From Nissolia schottii (Eukaryota > Streptophyta > Magnoliopsida > Fabales > Fabaceae): 64,000 nucleotides of DNA. Every line of letters begins with the position of its first letter. Position 1 is the stretch's first letter. A program made the translations under genes and the position numbers. Below are positions 11,822-22,462 of the stretch, in pieces. Below the pieces are notes generated by a model, which saw only the letters and a program-made list of their open reading frames with translations, was not told the DNA's origin and did not search any database. The stretch lies in contig QANU01008436.1 in assembly GCA_003254905.1 (NCBI GenBank), forward strand, positions 69,215-133,214. Reading direction: 5' to 3'.

Positions 11822-12902
11822 GATATGAACCTCTAGAGGAATTCGGCCCAATCTTCACGGCGTAGGCCAAACAATAAGGAATTCAAATAAAACGAACAAT
11901 TGAAAAGAGGGATATGAGTAAACACTCCAGATTTGGGAAGGGAAAATTGGGAGTGATAGACTCTAAGTTTGTGGAGTTCAATGACCTGACAATTGCAATT
12001 AGCCAACCAACGTTAAAGGGAAACGTGACCTGCTAATTAGACGATTGTCTAACCACGAACACAATTAAACCAAACCACACAATAACGCACCTGGGTTGAA
12101 GCACGAATTGGGGGCTTTTGGAAGTTTGAATCACCAACCTTATAAAGAAGATTGACAAGACAAGGTCTCACAAGAGCAAAAGAAGATATAGTAAAAACTC
12201 TCACAATGGGAGAAAGAATTCTGAAAATTCAGATTGTATTTCACTTCAAGGATGCTTTCTGAATTACAAAGTTCTCCTATTTATAGGACTTATTAGAACC
12301 CTTTCAAATCACCACTATTCAGAAATTTATTGGTCACTATTTAACATTGATTATCCGCTACATTATTAGCCACTAAAACCCATGCACTAAAATTCCACCT
12401 CCCAGAGTTAAATGCTCCACTAACAAAAGCTGTTAACTTCACCAACGAAAATGACCACCTAAAAGACTTCGTTTGGTCTTCAACGCATTTTGTCTTAGCT
12501 TTCAAATGGCACCGGTTTCATCTTAATTGGATCACTACAGCCCAAGTTATGACCCAAACCTTGTCTTGTCAATCTTCTTTATAAGGTTGGTGATTCAAAC
12601 TTCCAAAAGCCCCCAATTCGTGCTTCAACCCAGGTGCGTTGTTGTGTGGTTTGGTTTAATTGTGTTCGTGGTTGGACAATCGTCTGATTAGCAGGTCACG
12701 TTTCCCTTTAACGTTGGTTGGCTAATTGCAATTGTCAGGTCATTGAACTCCACAAACTTAGAGTCTATCACTCCCAATTTTCCCTTCCCAAATCTGGAGT
12801 GTTTACTCATATCCCTCTTTTCAATTGTTCGTTTTATTTGAATTCCTTATTGTTTTGCCTATGCCGTGAAGATTGGGCCGAATTCCTCTAGAGGTTCATA
12901 TC
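11822..12902. mobile_element. Long-TIR element inserted in the LINE
   Basis: It is a 1081-bp element with 345-bp terminal inverted repeats (11822-12166 and 12558-12902) that differ at only about five or six positions by eye. The ends are GATATGAACCTCTAGAGG and its complement. The flanks are C runs (CCCCCC before, ACCCCCCCC after), consistent with an 8-9 bp duplication in a poly-C target but not provable there. The interior of about 390 bp has no transposase. Long TIRs suggest a Mutator-like origin (inference). Confidence 0.85.
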
Positions 12903-13002
12903 ACCCCCCCCCCCAATTCCTCCTATCCTTCTCATAGTGCTGGTTTCATAAGTCTTTTTTCCTGGTTTCCATCACAAAAACAAGGTCGGCTCCTTTCTTA
13001 TT

Positions 13003-13187
13003 TTTAGGTTGCCTACCCGGTATCCAAGGCTTAGCCTTGACTAATTTGGGCCGACCCGGGTCGCGCACCTGGCTATGGCGAGTGAGTCTCCCAGCGGGGA
13101 TAACTGCGTTCACAAGGTCTCGAATTCGGGACCTTACTTAAGCGATACCAACCCGCTTACCACTTGGACCAACCCCCGTTGGTTGGG
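13003..13187 (-). mobile_element. tRNA-derived SINE
   Basis: On the minus strand it reads a box-A-like TGGTCCAAGTGGTAAGCGG and a box-B-like CCCGAATTCGAGACC, the internal RNA polymerase III promoter arrangement of plant SINEs. It is flanked by a 12-bp direct duplication (TCCTTTCTTATT at 12991-13002 and 13188-13199, plus strand). The 185-bp body has no coding capacity. The host sequence is the LINE at 10829-13268. Confidence 0.85.
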
Positions 13188-13279
13188 TCCTTTCTTATTG
13201 ATAAGCCTCTTAAGGGCCCAACTGTGCGCAGGTTCCCAAGCTTGCAACAGTTCTAACTTGAGATTTTAATTGGTCTCAG

Positions 13280-13354
13280 TAGGGCTGGGTCCCAGCCTTC
13301 AACCCAAAGTGGCCCAACACAAATGGGTCAGCCTGACTAATTTTGACAACTCTA
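13280..13354. mobile_element. Possible deleted hAT remnant
   Basis: Starts TAGGGCTGGG and ends TTTTGACAACTCTA, with GGCCCAA-type sequence between, resembling the tips of the hAT MITEs here. It is only 75 bp and has no convincing 8-bp duplication. Confidence 0.35.
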
Positions 13355-13523
13355 GTCATACCCCTATGGGACTTGAAATGTTATACATCGATACTACTAT
13401 AAAATGCAAATCCACAATAAATCTGATTTTATTTAGGCCTAATTAAGTTCTTAAACAAAAGTAGTTAGGATGATTATGCGTTATCTCTTTTCCCAACAAC
13501 TCGAAAATAAAATCTGCCTTTGG

Positions 13524-13882
13524 TTAAATATGTTTTTAGTGACTGAAAATTATAAATTTTGTTTTTCCACTAAACTTTTTTTTTTGTTAGGAAATAATCT
13601 TTGACAAATTTTTTTGAATAGGATTTAGTCATTTCCGTCAAGTTGGGCTGTTAACTGCTATCGTGACAATTAACTTGGCTACGTGACAGGTCATAACCAA
13701 TTTGTGTGGACACGTGGTCTCACGTGGCCAAGTGAACTGTCACATCAAAAGTAAATGACTCATTTTGATGGCAAGAACTAAATCAAATCAAAAAAATTGT
13801 CAACGATTATTTCCTAACAATAAAATCTTTAGGGATAAAATAAAATTTGTAATTTTTTAAGGATTAAAAAAATATTTAACCC

Positions 13883-13909
<27 letters not shown>
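13524..13909. mobile_element. Mutator-type MITE with (AT)n end
   Basis: Inverted ends TTAAATATGTTTTTAGT and ATTAAAAAAATATTTAA flank an interior with GGTCATAACC.. and CACGTGG motifs. TGCCTTTGG occurs directly on both sides (13515-13523 and 13910-13918), a 9-bp duplication. The right end carries a run of about 14 AT units (about 13882-13910), presumably expanded after insertion. Confidence 0.65.
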
Positions 13910-13913
<4 letters not shown>

Positions 13914-13918
13914 TTTGG

Positions 13919-14810
13919 TTTGATCTCTCCATTTTTTTCCGATAAAACTGCTAGCAATTATTAACAAAATTCCTATATATTTTAAGCCTTCCTGTTTCAT
14001 TTCTAAGATTCATTTTTCGACATCTTTACATTTCTATGGCATTTGGTATAACTTGTATATCAAAATATGGGTTGAAACAAAAATTTATAAATGTATGGGT
14101 TTGAGTCTGAAATTGCCACAGGGTGTGACGATTTCAGACTTTTTTTTTTTTAAAAAAAAAGGTCTAAAATCGCGTGTGGCGATTTCAGACTTTTTAAAAA
14201 AAAATTTGGGGTTTGAAATCGCCATAGAAGTGACAATTTCAGACCCAAAATCATACATTCGTAAATATTTTTGTTGGACCACAATACGAGATTAAAAAAT
14301 TTTTGGGGCCATTTAAATGTAAATATTCCTCATTTCTCTTACGTGTTATAAAAAAAATTCATTTTTTGCTTCTTAAGGCACCCCACTTTTAAGTAATTAA
14401 ATAAATTGTGTAAATTGTAAATCACTTTTAAAAAAGGAAAGAAAAAAAAAAATCTCGCCAAGGTAGCTTTCTATAACTAGCTTCAAAATCAATTGTTGCT
14501 GAAGTTGATATTACATGAGAGAAAGCAAAAGTACAATAACTTTTTGCATCACATTCATTGTGACTGGATTTCACAATCTGCCCTTAAAACGTGAGAAGAA
14601 ACTCAAAGCGGACACAAGACCCTTAAAACATGGAGCTACTAATGTGCTGAACAAATCAGTTCCACAAAAAACTGCAATGATGTTCGAGTTTGAGATATGC
14701 TCTTCGTTTGAAGCCTGTTTCCAAGCTGACGTTGTTATTTTCCAAGCCTATGCGTTACCAAAACAAAAATACTAATATATAATAATTATGAAAAAGAAAA
14801 AGGAAGTACC
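13919..14810. repeat. Intergenic with a cluster of three hairpins
   Basis: Mostly AT-rich. Three consecutive imperfect palindromes lie at 14105-14139, 14162-14190 and 14210-14245, each built on GTCTGAAATCGCCA paired with TGGCGATTTCAGAC and separated by T-run/A-run spacers. No gene was recognised in the rest. Confidence 0.7.
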
Positions 14811-14821
14811 ATTATAAAATA

Positions 14822-16849
14822 GAGTTAATTCAATTTTTAGCCCCTCATAAATTTTTTATTAAGAAATTGTTCCTCAAAAAAAAATTTCTTAGGTTTTAGT
14901 ACCTATCGTCTATTTGGGTAGTTAATTGCTAACATGATAGTTAAGTTGGTCATGTGATAGTGGGTTAATTCAATTTGTAGTCCTTCATAAATCACGAATT
15001 TTGATTTTCACCTCTCATAATTTTTTCATTAGGAAGTCATTCCTCAAAAAATATTGTAACGTTTTAGTCACTGCCATCCATTTGGGCCATTAACTATTGA
15101 AGGTTAATTTGGTCACATGATAGTCACATGCCACGCACATGACCATGAAACCCAACCCTTGACCTGATTTGCCTAATTAGTGCACTACTGTGACCCACGA
15201 CCCTAAATTAAAAAAAAATATCATCATCATCATCATTTTCACCCTCTCTCACACCATTAGAACCCTCATCCTCATCACTCTATTCACTCTAACCTACACC
15301 CTCTCTCCAACTCACGTGAACCATATCATCATCATCACCACCTGCACCTTTCTTCACTCGCATCTACACCCTTCCACAACCTCACCACCAATACACTTAC
15401 CAACATAGTGACATCCAAATCGTGGAACGATAGGGGTGGGCCATTGTGGATGTCGATAAAGTGGATCTAGGAGGAGGATCATTGTTGAGCTCGTGGGGGG
15501 ATAGTGAAACTGCCTCCATCATCAACTCTTGATTCGACCCACTCCAGTTTGTCATCTCCACCAACATCTACACTAAGAATGAGTGGCGACCATGGTTGTG
15601 GATGACTTTTCTCTCCTCCATGGGAACAACTGTTGTCATCGTGACAACAACGATTTGCCATTAGCAAATGGTGGCCAATGCATGGCGCCTTCTCTGCTTC
15701 TTCTTGTACAGTTTTTTTTTCTAGATCTATGTGTTGTTGTTGTTGTTGTTAATTTTGGATCTATGTGTTGGTGGATGGCAGAATGGAGAAGGAGGATTAT
15801 TGATGACGATGATGATGATGATAGGTTGTTGTTGATGAAGGAAGGAGGGTTATAAATTTAGGGATTTTGATGTTGTTGATGATCATTCTGAGGGTTGTTG
15901 TTGTTTGATTCTGATTATGATGATGGTTTGAGGTTGGGGTTTGGTTGTGGTGGTGGGTGGTTGGTTTGTTTTTGTTGATGGTGGTGGTAGTGGTAGTGGT
16001 GGCGGGTTGATAATGGTAGTGGTGGTTCTGACGAGTTGGTGGTGGCAATGGTAGGTGAAGTGTTGTTATTGTTGGTGGTGGTAGTGTTAAGTTTTGATTT
16101 TTCATTAAAGTGGTGTTGTTGTTGCTGTTGTTGTTGTTGTCATCGTGGTGATGTGGTGGTGACAACAACGGATGTAGGTGGTGTTGGGTGGCGATGAGCA
16201 AAGGTGTTGTTACTATTATTGTGGTTGTTGCGGTGGTAGTGGATGACAATGATGAGGGAAGGGGATTATAGAGAGAATGGGAGGGTGGCACATGGTGGCG
16301 GTCGGTGGCAGCGAGGAGCAGGATTGGCGGCGAGGCGTATGTGGGTAAGGAGTGTCATGGTGGTGAGGTGGGCGAGAAAGAGCGTAGGGAGAGAGTGTGC
16401 TGGGACGAGAGAGAGACAAATATGGGTTTTTTTTTTTTTTTTTTTACTTTTTTTATGATTCAATCCAAGTCAGGTTAGAGAGAGTCGATTTGAATAATGT
16501 GTCAGTTTTGCTTGCTATGTGGCTAAGTCAACTATCACGTCAATAGTTAATGGCCCAAATGGATGGCAGAGACTAAAACCTAACAAAAAATTTACGAGAG
16601 ACGATTTCCTAATGAAAACATTTTGAGGGTTAAAAAAAGTTCACAATTTATGAGTGACTAAAAACTAAATTAACCCTATATCATGTGTGTGACACGTAAC
16701 TATCACGTCTGCAGTTAGCAACCCAAACAGACGATAAGGACTAAAACCTAGCAAATTTTTTTATGAGGGACGATTTCTAAACAAAAAATTTATGAGAGAT
16801 AAAAAAACAAAATTGACAATTTATGAGGGACTAAAAGTTGAATTAATCC
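14822..16849. mobile_element. Mutator-type element inside copia LTR
   Basis: This 2028-bp element starts GAGTTAATTCAATTTTTAG and ends CTAAAAGTTGAATTAATCC. Its flanks are an exact 9-bp duplication TATAAAATA at 14813-14821 and 16850-16858. Each end carries two successive copies of a TIR unit of about 165 bp with motifs like TTTAGTCCCTCATAA. The centre is low-complexity TCA/CCA on the left turning to TGG/TTG on the right (about 15220-16400). No transposase was seen. Confidence 0.9.
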
Positions 16850-16906
16850 TATAAAATATTATTATATGTTGATGTCCTTATCCTAATTTGGTTAATATCT
16901 TATTAG

Positions 16907-16945
<39 letters not shown>

Positions 16946-17154
16946 ATATGATAGAGATCTGATTTGATCTTATGTATTCTCATCGTTGGTTTATAAATAG
17001 ACCTTTGGGTGCTCATTGTACATCACATCATTGAGATAATCAATAAATAAAGTCTCATTTCTTCCTTCTCTATTCTTTCTCTCTTCCATCTCGATTATTT
17101 TTCATAAATACATGGTTCTTTTATATTATTCTATTTTTTCTTTCTTTTAATATC

Positions 17155-17730
17155 ATTCCCAGATGTGAATGGTTAGTAATGTTACCTGTGAGAAAATAGA
17201 ATCATTCCCCAAAGTGAATGGTAATAGTACCAATAAGAAAACAGAATCATTCCTTGGAGTGAACATATAATGCTCCATATAAGAAAATAGAACTATTGTC
17301 TAAAGTGAATATTAATTGTACAATCATTCCTTGAAGTGAATGATAATTATACAAAAGAAAAATTATTCCCAAAAGTGAATGGTAGCGAACATATAATCAT
17401 TTCCATGAGTGAATGATAATTATAACTATGAGAACACATAACTATTTAAAAAATTCAATGGTAATTATACCTAGCTATAAGGGAAATATAATCATTCTCA
17501 TAAACGAAAGACAATAACACCCAAGAAAAATGATTGTTATTCCATGAAGCAAATGCATCATTATTATTCAAAATTATCCCAAAAATATGATTATTTTTGT
17601 ATCTAAGGAGATCTATATTTTCCCAATAGTTAGTCAAAAGCTCATTCTCAAAGTGAATGAATCTTATTAGTATACATTCATTGAAGTGAATGAAACTAAC
17701 TATTTTATATTACTCGAAGTAAATGTAACT
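17155..17730 (+). repeat. Tandem repeats near copia 5' internal region
   Basis: About nine degenerate units of 50-60 bp, each containing a variant of AATCATTCCCAAAGTGAATG and TACC.ATAAGAAAA, follow shortly after the 5' LTR. Units diverge by 20-30 percent. No coherent frame runs through them. Confidence 0.75.
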
Positions 17731-18474
17731 CTAATGATAATTTTGAATATTGAAAATTGATTAATTTTTTAATATTTATAATTCAATATTCTTATTCTCG
17801 TAAAAAGAATAATATAATGAACCGATTAATTACCAAATTATAAAGGATAATTTTGTACTCACATCCATTGAAATTTTTGGATGCACTTGAGACTACAAGG
17901 TTTTAAAGTTGTTAATGAGAGTACAACTCAATAATTTTTAGGATAAGTTTTCCATTAAAATTTTGTGATGCAAAGATCACTAGCAAGAACTTATTGAAAA
18001 AAAAATCTCTCCTTTAACGCTTTCAAAAAGCTCATGTAGTGGAAATATGTGAAAATGGTTATAAGAATATTTTGAAATTATGTATTCTTATGACTCAATA
18101 AATGAAGAGTTACTCATGAAAATCGCCTAGTTAGCTATGTTTCATTCCCTATAGTCAATGTAACAAATTATAACTCCAAAAGTGACATGGTCGCTAGAGT
18201 GAATATAACAAATATCATCATTGTGGTATTAAAATAAATTGGTGAAGTATCTATGGTACGCTTGCTTAATGTTTATCAAATATCTCTAAAAGAGAATGAT
18301 TAGAAAAATACTTGTTTGTAAAGATTAGCCAATCATGACATGTTTGGAGATTATTTTTCAATAAAGATAATGATTGAAATATTGACAATTTTATTAATAA
18401 CATAAATGTTTACTAATAAGATAATTTTTTCTTTCTTTTTTATGCTATTATTCTTTTAGAAATATTTTATTTTA

Positions 18475-18990
18475 GGATAAAATAAGTTTTTGCTCCATAA
18501 TAAATCGCGAATTTTGATTTTGGACCTTGTTAATTTTTTTTCCTTGAGTCCTTGATAATTTTTTGGTTTGGGTTTAGTCCTTGATGTTAAATTAGATAGT
18601 TAAAAGATGACACAATAGATAAAATTAGACGAGTTTCACTATAATTTAGTCGAACATGGTCAAACCAAGTTTTAACCATTGTCAAACTAGTCAAACCGGT
18701 TTAAACCTATTTGACCACAATTTAAAATCGATTCGACTGGTTTGATCACGGTTAAAATTTGATTTGACTATATTTTACCAAATTATAATGGGTTATTTGA
18801 CTATATTTTACCAAATTATAATGGGTTCCACCTAACTTCTGTCTATCACATCATCTTTTAATAGTCCAACTTAACATTAGTGATTAAAACCAAACAAAAA
18901 AAATTCGTCAAGAACTCAAACCAAAAAAAAAATTAATAAGGTACAAAATCAAAATTCACAATTTATTAGGGGGAAAAACTTATTCAACCC
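18475..18990. mobile_element. Mutator-type MITE inside copia element
   Basis: A 516-bp element starts GGATAAAATAAGTTTTTGC and ends GAAAAACTTATTCAACCC, with an exact 9-bp duplication TTTATTTTA at 18466-18474 and 18991-18999. Subterminal arms of about 110 bp pair. The centre has repeated GGTCAAACC/GGTTTGACC-like motifs. Confidence 0.88.
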
Positions 18991-19284
18991 TTTATTTTAT
19001 TTAGAAAATTTTAATTGCCATCTAATCTCAATATTAAATAAAATTAGTGATTATGAAGTTTATAGTATATTGTGATTATTAAAGATTTAGTTTGTAAAAT
19101 AATGATATATGATAATTTTCTTTTAATTATGTGATATGTTAACATTTTATGATATTATCATTATATATGATATGTATTATTTTTTTTAAAGAAAATTAAA
19201 ATACTAGTGCTTATATATGTTTTGGGAGTAGTGCCACAATTTATATTATTTAAAGCAAAACATATCTTCTATGGTAATGAGATA

Positions 19285-19600
19285 AGAAAATGATTATACA
19301 ACCATTGGTAATACCAATGTTTGAAAGCTCCAAAAGAGCTAATATTTTATTTTCTAAAGAAACAAAAACTATGATACACTTCTATCTATCGATTAATGAA
19401 GGTTTCGGAAGAGCTATTATTTTATTTCTTGAAGAAAAAAAACTTATAATGCACTATCAAGTCATAAAGATGATTGTAGGCTTTAGAAGAGCTGCTTTTC
19501 TCTTTCCAAGAGAAACACAAATTATTATGAATGATTATACCATCATTGGTCGCACCAAACTGATTAAAGGCTCCAAAAGAGTTGTTATTAGAAAACTATC
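19285..19600 (+). repeat. Direct repeats in copia remnant
   Basis: Four degenerate units of roughly 80-100 bp carry AAGGCTCCAAAAGAGCT..TTATTT..GAAGAAAC variants, starting near 19325, 19400, 19480 and 19565. One 111-codon open frame crosses them but shows no known domain. Confidence 0.6.
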
Positions 19601-19859
19601 TATTTTCTTCATGTTTGTGCTATAAAAATATTATCATTATTGAAACTTGTGCTATAGTAAACCATAGTTTACTGAGCCAAATTTTTGGCATGATCGGTAA
19701 AGCCATCCCGATTCATTTATGATGCAAATGATTATTGAGAATTCACTTTGAAATCCATTAAAGAGTCAGAAGATTCTTCGAGTTAAAGAATTCTTGTGTG
19801 TTGCTTATTCTCAAAAAATTAGTTACAAGACAATCACTTGTTAGAATTATGAGAAAATC

Positions 19860-22200
19860 ATTTGCATTTCTAGAATGTATTGAGGGCGAACTATGTGGGC
19901 CTATTCGTCCATCATGTTGACCACCGATAAATTTAATATGATTTTAATAGATATATCAAACAAATGATTACATGTGTGTTTATGATTGACTCGTAACTTA
20001 AAGTTTACGAGATTGCTTGCTCAAATAATTTAAGAGTAAAGTATTTAGATCATGTCATTAAGATAATTTTTCTTGATAATAATGATGAATTAATGTCTCA
20101 AAATTTTAATGATTACTGTATGTCAAATGGAAAAGTAGCTGAAGAGCATGATGCTCCTATTCGTGCATGGTCTTTTATTAAGTGCCTTCAATTAATAGCT
20201 ACACAATTACTTATGAGAACAAAATTTCATGTTGTGGCATGAGGACATGGTATCTTGCATGTAACAACACTTATATTACACCATGCCAACAAGTTATAAT
20301 AAATTATCACTGTTACACTAGACTTTGGCAAAAACCAAATATTTTCCATATTATAATTTTTATGTGCGCTTTTTGTCCAAATTTCTCAACCACAATGCAC
20401 CAAGATGGGACCTCAAACAATGTTGGGAATGTATGATTGGTTGAATCCCGGTGGAGAAAATAAGCAGTTGAAAAATGAAATCATATGAAATATATTGTCA
20501 TTATCTCATTTGGATCCTTGTACAAGGCAATTTGAAAAGTAATTCATTTGCAAAATTTATTTGTTGCCCTAAATAGAGTTATGAATGCTCATATATCAAC
20601 TGCAAACTAACACTCCAATTTAAATTGGTGTCTTAGAAGGACAATCTATTAGTGCACATGAAAGTAAGTCATGTATGAAGCATGATAGCACAATAGGTTC
20701 CAAATATGAAAATTCATTTAAAATGGAAAATAGCTATTTATGAAGATGATCATAATATAAAGGCAAGTGCTCGAAAAGAGCCATAAAACATAAATGTTGA
20801 TGAAACCCTATAAGTGGTCCAGGTACTTGAAAAATGAAAAAAAAAAAAATAAAGAGATCCTAATGAGTTATGTCTTTATAAAAAAAAAATACAAAACCGA
20901 TTGAAATCATATTATTGTTGACAACGTTATTTGCACATAATGTTGCTATTGAAATAATAAAGCAAGATGAGGATCTTAAATAAAAATCTGTCAAAGATGC
21001 AATTTATGTTGAAATCAACTTCGCTTAAAAAATAAGAAGTTTTTGGTATCTATAGTCAAGCACTATAAGGTGTGAAGCCAGTGGGATACAAGTGACTTTT
21101 GTGCAAAAGTAAAATGGGGAGAGGTAAGAAAGCATGACTTGTAGCACGAGGTTTTTCAAAAAAACCTGGTTTTGACTATATGAAGATATATTCTCCTATG
21201 GTAGATTCAATTTTATTTTAGAAGTTAATAAAGAAACTACAAATGCATCTATAAGCCTATTTATATGGCTCAATAACTAGCAAAATTTTGTTAAAAATCC
21301 CTAAAGTATTTAAAATGATTGAAACATGTAAAAATTCTTGGAAAATTTGCTCATTCTTCAGCTATCCTTATATGGATTAAAACAATAAAGGTGTACATGG
21401 TACAATCTCCTAAGTCAATACTTATCGAAATATGAGTTTATAAATTATCTCATTTACCAATTTATCTTCACAAAAAGGTTTGGGTTTAAATTTGCTATAA
21501 TCATAATATAAGTTGGGGATGTAAGCATCATTGAATCTTCAGAAAAGATTTGGCTTACACATAAGATATTTATTTATCAATCAACTTATATTGAAAATAT
21601 TTTGAAATAATTTTATATGGATTAGGAACATCCAACCCAATGATTGTGAGATCATTTTGTGTAGATAAAGATTCATTTAGACCTTATAAAAATGACGAAG
21701 AATTTCATGATTTCAAAGTACCTTAGTGTTATTAGAGTACCGGTGTATCTCGCTAATAATACATTATTGGATATAGATTTTAGTGTAAGCCAGTTAGCGA
21801 GATTTAGTTCTTGTCTGAATAAACTAAAATGTTGTTTGATATTTCTTGTGATATCTTTGAAGATATATTGTATTAATATGAACAACAATCACAATTTATT
21901 GACTATGTAGCCACTAGATTCTTTTCCTTCTTTTATATTTTGAGAATTCCAAGGTTATTTATTTAGACGTGGAAGCATGGCTATATCATGGATATCTACA
22001 AAAATAAGGTATTTGCACAAGTTCTTCAAATTATGCAAGAATTAATTGCAATACATGAGACAACTCTTCTTGCTTGAAATGATTGGAGGAAGGATACATG
22101 GAAGAAGATAAAAGAAAACATATTTTTGGAAAACCATGTCTACTTCAACAATTGAGAAACTGATATAGCACAATCAAAATGTGTTTCAATACTAGAACGA
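19860..22200 (+). pseudogene. Copia integrase/RT/RNase H remnants
   Basis: Short stretches still match a copia polyprotein in the right order, across many frames and stops. Integrase comes first (near 19880-20170: a GPIRPS-like segment, then an NDYCMSNGK-like segment). A linker follows around 20400 (MGPQT-like). The reverse transcriptase segment is near 21060-21240 (VKPVGYK-like, then YSPMVDS-like). The RT/RNase H border is at about 21750-21810 (DIDFSVSQLARFSS). All are disrupted, so no protein can be made. The order confirms the plus orientation of the element. Confidence 0.7.
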
Positions 22201-22462
22201 TGTTTCTAAGAGGGGGAGATATAATGTACTATTTTCTCCTGAACCAAGGTTTTTATCCCACTGGGTTTTTCTTGACAAGGTTTTTAATGAGGCAATTTCA
22301 ATTGTGAGGATATGTACTCTTTTTTCCTTCACTAAGAACTTTTTTTCCAATAGATTTTTTCTTAATAAGGTTTTAACGAGGCATGTCCCTAATAAACATA
22401 CAAGGAAAAATGTTATAAAATATTATTATATGTAGATGTCCTTATCCTAATTTGGTTATGTT

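Larger units (their letters stand above)
10829..13268 (-). pseudogene. LINE (non-LTR retrotransposon) endonuclease-region fragment
   Basis: Read on the minus strand this is the start of a plant L1-like ORF2. The order is LGNLRTVGPLRGLSI, ADLVFVMETRKKD, LIMWDKEGS, FGDFNLILSSIEKKGG, DLGYTGNIFTCWN, EEHLDRFVAS and YTSDHMPI, all in the apurinic endonuclease domain, then the linker toward the reverse transcriptase ending KNTKIFHQKASRR and RNEIDAI. The polymerase domain itself is missing because sequence stops at the LTR end at 10828. The frame has several shifts and stops. The LINE is interrupted by a long-TIR element (11822-12902) and a SINE (13003-13187), whose removal brings the endonuclease motifs back into order. 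Confidence 0.85.
14811..22462 (+). mobile_element. Decayed Ty1/copia retrotransposon
   Basis: The 5' LTR is split: its first bases lie at about 14811-14821 and the rest at 16850-17112, separated by an inserted TIR element. It has a promoter-like stretch, the AATAAA-type signal CAATAAATAAAG, and ends at ..ACA just before a degenerate TGG.. primer-binding site. The 3' LTR survives for only about 52 bp (22411-22462) and begins TGTTATAAAATATTATTATA. A purine tract AGAGGGGGAGA lies near 22211, followed by GGTTTTT..AATGAGGCA repeats typical of the region before a copia 3' LTR. The polyprotein between is unreadable as a single frame. Two TIR elements (14822-16849 and 18475-18990) lie inside. Confidence 0.8.

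Noticed and set aside
15797..16291. 164-codon His/Thr/Asn-rich minus-strand frame
   Set aside because: It is a translation of TGG/TTG low-complexity DNA inside a Mutator-type element.
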